Shown: positions 4,550 to 6,183 of the stretch, piece after piece | How the letters are laid out: the number at the start of each line of letters is the position of its first letter | How positions within the stretch are numbered: position 1 is the stretch's first letter | Source: Candidatus Kerfeldbacteria bacterium | GTDB lineage: Bacteria; Patescibacteriota; Patescibacteriia; Veblenbacterales; UBA10138 | Assembly (NCBI GenBank): GCA_016217875.1 | Contig: JACRFN010000130.1 | Coordinates: 1 to 6,183 of the forward strand | DNA length: 6,183 nucleotides | Reading direction: 5' to 3' | Program-made: the position numbers and the translations under genes | Notes under the pieces: model-generated | Seen by the model: only the letters and a program-made list of their open reading frames with translations | What the model was told of the DNA's origin: nothing | Databases searched by the model: none

Positions 4550-5431
4550 TTAGGCCATTTGGCGCAAGGCTTTCACTCGCTCTTGAATCGGCGGATGAGT
4601 GGAAAAAAGCCTTCCTAGTATACTGGGAGTATTGCCAAAAGGCGAGGCGAAATAAAGATGGGCCGTAGCCTCGGCCACGCGGGTTAAGGGCGTGCCGTCG
4701 GCGGAAATTTTTTCCAAAGCGCGGGCCAGGCCTTCGGGGTAGCGGGTAGCCAGGGCGCCGGAGGCGTCAGCCAGGAATTCGCGGCGGCGGGAAATAGCCA
4801 GTTTAACCAGTTGGGCAATGAGAGGCGAGAGCAGGGCCAGTACCAAACCCAGCAGGACGATAGCGTTACTGCCGCCCTGGCGCGAGGAACGCCTGCCCAC
4901 AAAGTGTGTTGAGCGCAAAAAAATGTCAGCCAAGATGGCCGTGGTCCCTACCAGCACCACGACTAAAGTAGCCAGTCTGATGTCGTAGTTTTTGATGTGC
5001 GACAGCTCGTGGGCGATAACTCCCTCCAATTCCTCGTTGGCGAGTTTTTGTACCAGGCCTTGAGTTAAGGCTATAGAGGCGTGTTCAGGATCGCGTCCGG
5101 TGGCAAAGGCATTCATCCCAGGCTCTGGTATCAGGTACAGGCGAGGCATAGGCAATCCTTGACTGATACATAGATTTTCCACCAGATTCCAAATGTAAGA
5201 GTTTTGTTCGCGGGTGACGGGTACGGCTCCGGCCAGAGACAAGGCAATTTTATCGCCTGAATAATAAGAAACGAGCGCCATGACAATGGCGATAATGGAG
5301 GCTATTGTCAAGGTGCCAAAGTAATCTCCGGAATAGGCACCCCAAGTGTACCCGAGGGCGGCAATGAGCGCTAAGAATATAAGGATGAGCAGCCAGCTTT
5401 TGCGCTTATTGGCGGTTATTTGGTCGTACAT
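4550..5431 (-). CDS. htpX: HtpX-like membrane zinc metalloprotease (M48 family)
   Basis: The 293-residue product is an integral membrane protease expected to cleave damaged or misassembled membrane proteins. Two N-terminal hydrophobic segments (about 12-30 and 39-57) precede the catalytic domain. The HExxH zinc motif is HELSH (141-145), and the third zinc ligand is probably E218 in REFLAD (217-222). Two more hydrophobic segments (about 154-172 and 187-211) lie between them, as in HtpX. The conserved C-terminal STHPPIQERVKAL (277-289) is present. Length matches the family, and all catalytic residues are intact. The ATG at 5431 lies 63 bp after the lemA stop, across a GTAAGAG inverted repeat, and has no visible Shine-Dalgarno. 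The lemA-htpX pairing is common in bacteria and supports a shared role in envelope quality control; co-transcription is inferred. Confidence 0.96.
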   Translation of the reverse strand: MYDQITANKRKSWLLILIFLALIAALGYTWGAYSGDYFGTLTIASIIAIVMALVSYYSGDKIALSLAGAVPVTREQNSYIWNLVENLCISQGLPMPRLYLIPEPGMNAFATGRDPEHASIALTQGLVQKLANEELEGVIAHELSHIKNYDIRLATLVVVLVGTTAILADIFLRSTHFVGRRSSRQGGSNAIVLLGLVLALLSPLIAQLVKLAISRRREFLADASGALATRYPEGLARALEKISADGTPLTRVAEATAHLYFASPFGNTPSILGRLFSTHPPIQERVKALRQMA

Positions 5432-5441
5432 AGATGAGTTT

Positions 5442-5495
5442 AGAGTAAGAGTCTTGAGTAAGAGAAAAACTCTTACTCTTACTCTTTACTCTTAC
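5442..5495. repeat. GTAAGAG inverted repeat in the lemA-htpX gap
   Basis: GAGTAAGAG (5456-5464) pairs with CTCTTACTC (5470-5478) around AAAAA. Further out AGAGTAAGAG (5442-5451) pairs with CTCTTTACTCT (5482-5492) with one bulged base, giving a long imperfect stem that reaches the lemA stop codon. Read on the minus strand no T-run follows the stem, so it is not a typical terminator; it may stabilise or attenuate the lemA-htpX message. Confidence 0.7.
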
Positions 5496-6052
5496 TAAAA
5501 CTTCACTTCCACCACTTCCCGCTCGGCTTCACTGCCCAGTTCAAAGAATTCGCGGGGCTGGAACCGGAATAGGTTACCTACGATATTGGAGGGAAAGGTT
5601 TCTAAGGCAGTGTTAAGGTCGCGCACCAGCCCGTTGTAAAAGCGCCGCGCGGCCTGAATTTTGTTTTCAGTATCCGCCAGCTCGTCTTGAAGTTTGGCAA
5701 AGTTGACTGAAGCCTTAAGCTCAGGATAAGCCTCGGCTACGGCAAACAAACTTTTGAGTGCGCCTGTCAGGGCATTTTCTGCTTCTTGGCGTTCGTGCAC
5801 ATCTTGAGCTCCCATGGCCCGAGCTCGGGCTTGGGTAACTGAGTCAAATACCTTGGCCTCATGCGTGGCATAACCTTTGACGGTTTGTACCAGGTTAGGA
5901 ATCAAATCGTGTCGGCGCTTGAGCTGTACGTCAATATCACTCCAGCCTTCCCCGGCGCGATTTTTCAGCGTAACCAACCTATTATAGGTAGCTACGAGCC
6001 AGCCAGCCATGGCCGCTACTATACCGATTATGATCCAGGATAAAGTTGGCAT
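5495..6052 (-). CDS. lemA: LemA family membrane-anchored protein
   Basis: The 185-residue product starts with a short N-terminus and one hydrophobic segment (about residues 5-22), then a mostly helical soluble domain. LemA hallmarks are visible in order: YNRLV (23-27), GWSDIDVQLKRRHDLIPNLV (36-55), VAEAYPELKA (105-114), the TENKI...ARRFYN block (128-140), FPSNIVGNLF (153-162) and a C-terminal EFF...VEVKF ending. Length is the usual one for the family. The biochemical role of LemA is not settled; the family is known for an N-terminal membrane anchor and frequent proximity to htpX, as here. The ATG at 6052 is directly preceded by family-typical spacing to the membrane segment; no Shine-Dalgarno is seen (upstream CTAATTT). 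A promoter at 6091-6119 gives a predicted leader of about 30 nt containing GTAAGAG-type words. It is probably the first gene of a lemA-htpX transcript. Confidence 0.95.
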   Translation of the reverse strand: MPTLSWIIIGIVAAMAGWLVATYNRLVTLKNRAGEGWSDIDVQLKRRHDLIPNLVQTVKGYATHEAKVFDSVTQARARAMGAQDVHERQEAENALTGALKSLFAVAEAYPELKASVNFAKLQDELADTENKIQAARRFYNGLVRDLNTALETFPSNIVGNLFRFQPREFFELGSEAEREVVEVKF

Positions 6053-6058
6053 AAATTA

Positions 6059-6081
6059 GGTAAGAGTTTAAGAGTAAGAGC
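6059..6081. repeat. GTAAGAG repeat in the lemA leader
   Basis: Two GTAAGAG words (6060-6066 and 6074-6080) lie in the predicted 5' leader of lemA. The stretch is nearly the inverse of 5476-5495 just past the lemA stop and a direct relative of 5442-5464, so lemA is bracketed by this word on both sides. Confidence 0.65.
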
Positions 6082-6090
6082 TATTGAGCA

Positions 6091-6119
6091 ATGTTAGCAG
6101 GGCGGGGCGCAAAAATCAA
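6091..6119 (-). promoter_or_regulatory. Sigma70-like promoter of lemA
   Basis: On the minus strand a -35 TTGATT (6119-6114) is followed by exactly 17 bp and a -10 TAACAT (6096-6091), with TG one base upstream of the -10 (extended -10). The predicted start lies near 6084, giving a leader of about 32 nt to the lemA ATG. An 11-bp palindrome CTAGTCACTAG (6125-6135) sits just upstream of the -35 and could be an operator, but there is no support beyond its symmetry. Confidence 0.6.
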
Positions 6120-6183
6120 GTGCGCTAGTCACTAGTTGCTGGCTAATAGCAGATGGGTTGCTGAGGTTATTTTTTGTGTGCCA

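Noticed and set aside
6120..6183. A gene or RNA at the right edge
   Set aside because: Apart from the small palindrome at 6125-6135 and short repeats, nothing coding or structured could be supported in this fragment.

Overview
The window is about 6.2 kb of chromosomal sequence in which every supported gene lies on the minus strand. It reads from right to left as lemA, htpX, a clpC-type AAA+ gene, a comF-family gene, then a serine-tRNA region. The compact one-direction layout, short AT-rich gaps full of inverted repeats, absence of visible Shine-Dalgarno sequences, and the flavour of the LemA, HtpX and ClpC proteins suggest a Candidate Phyla Radiation (Patescibacteria, possibly Parcubacteria-like) genome. 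That assignment is inference from style; no rRNA or marker gene is present to prove it.

Right part (about 4.5-6.15 kb): a good sigma70-like promoter (6091-6119) sits just upstream of lemA, which is followed 63 bp later by htpX. LemA is a membrane-anchored helical protein often encoded beside HtpX, a membrane zinc protease. Middle (1.9-4.45 kb): a full-length two-domain ClpC-like unfoldase with a UVR-like middle segment and a ClpP-docking-type LGF loop. Together the three genes look like an envelope and cytosol protein quality-control cluster, although no clpP is in the window. Next (1.07-1.82 kb) is a ComF-family protein with CxxC zinc motifs and a phosphoribosyltransferase domain, associated elsewhere with DNA uptake.

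Left part (1-1020): no complete protein gene. It holds two intact serine tRNAs, tRNA-Ser(UGA) at 782-871 and tRNA-Ser(GCU) at 539-628, both with encoded CCA. Scattered around them are partial tRNA-Ser copies: 5' pieces at 886-921 and 996-1011, and 3' ends at 251-270, 387-403 and 649-668. Between these lie many strong hairpins. The most striking are three long stems, each interrupted by one mismatch, that abut a copy of the tRNA-Ser 3' end (211-252, 355-391, 499-539). This tRNA-fragment and hairpin patchwork is the least explained part of the window.

The gaps between protein genes are not random AT-rich DNA. Each contains an imperfect inverted repeat built from short words (GTAAGAG around lemA; CTAATT/TTAGG-type words around clpC), and related copies recur on both sides of lemA and of clpC. 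No complete new defence or mobile system could be supported; the candidates for novelty are the tRNA-derived repeats and the gap repeats.
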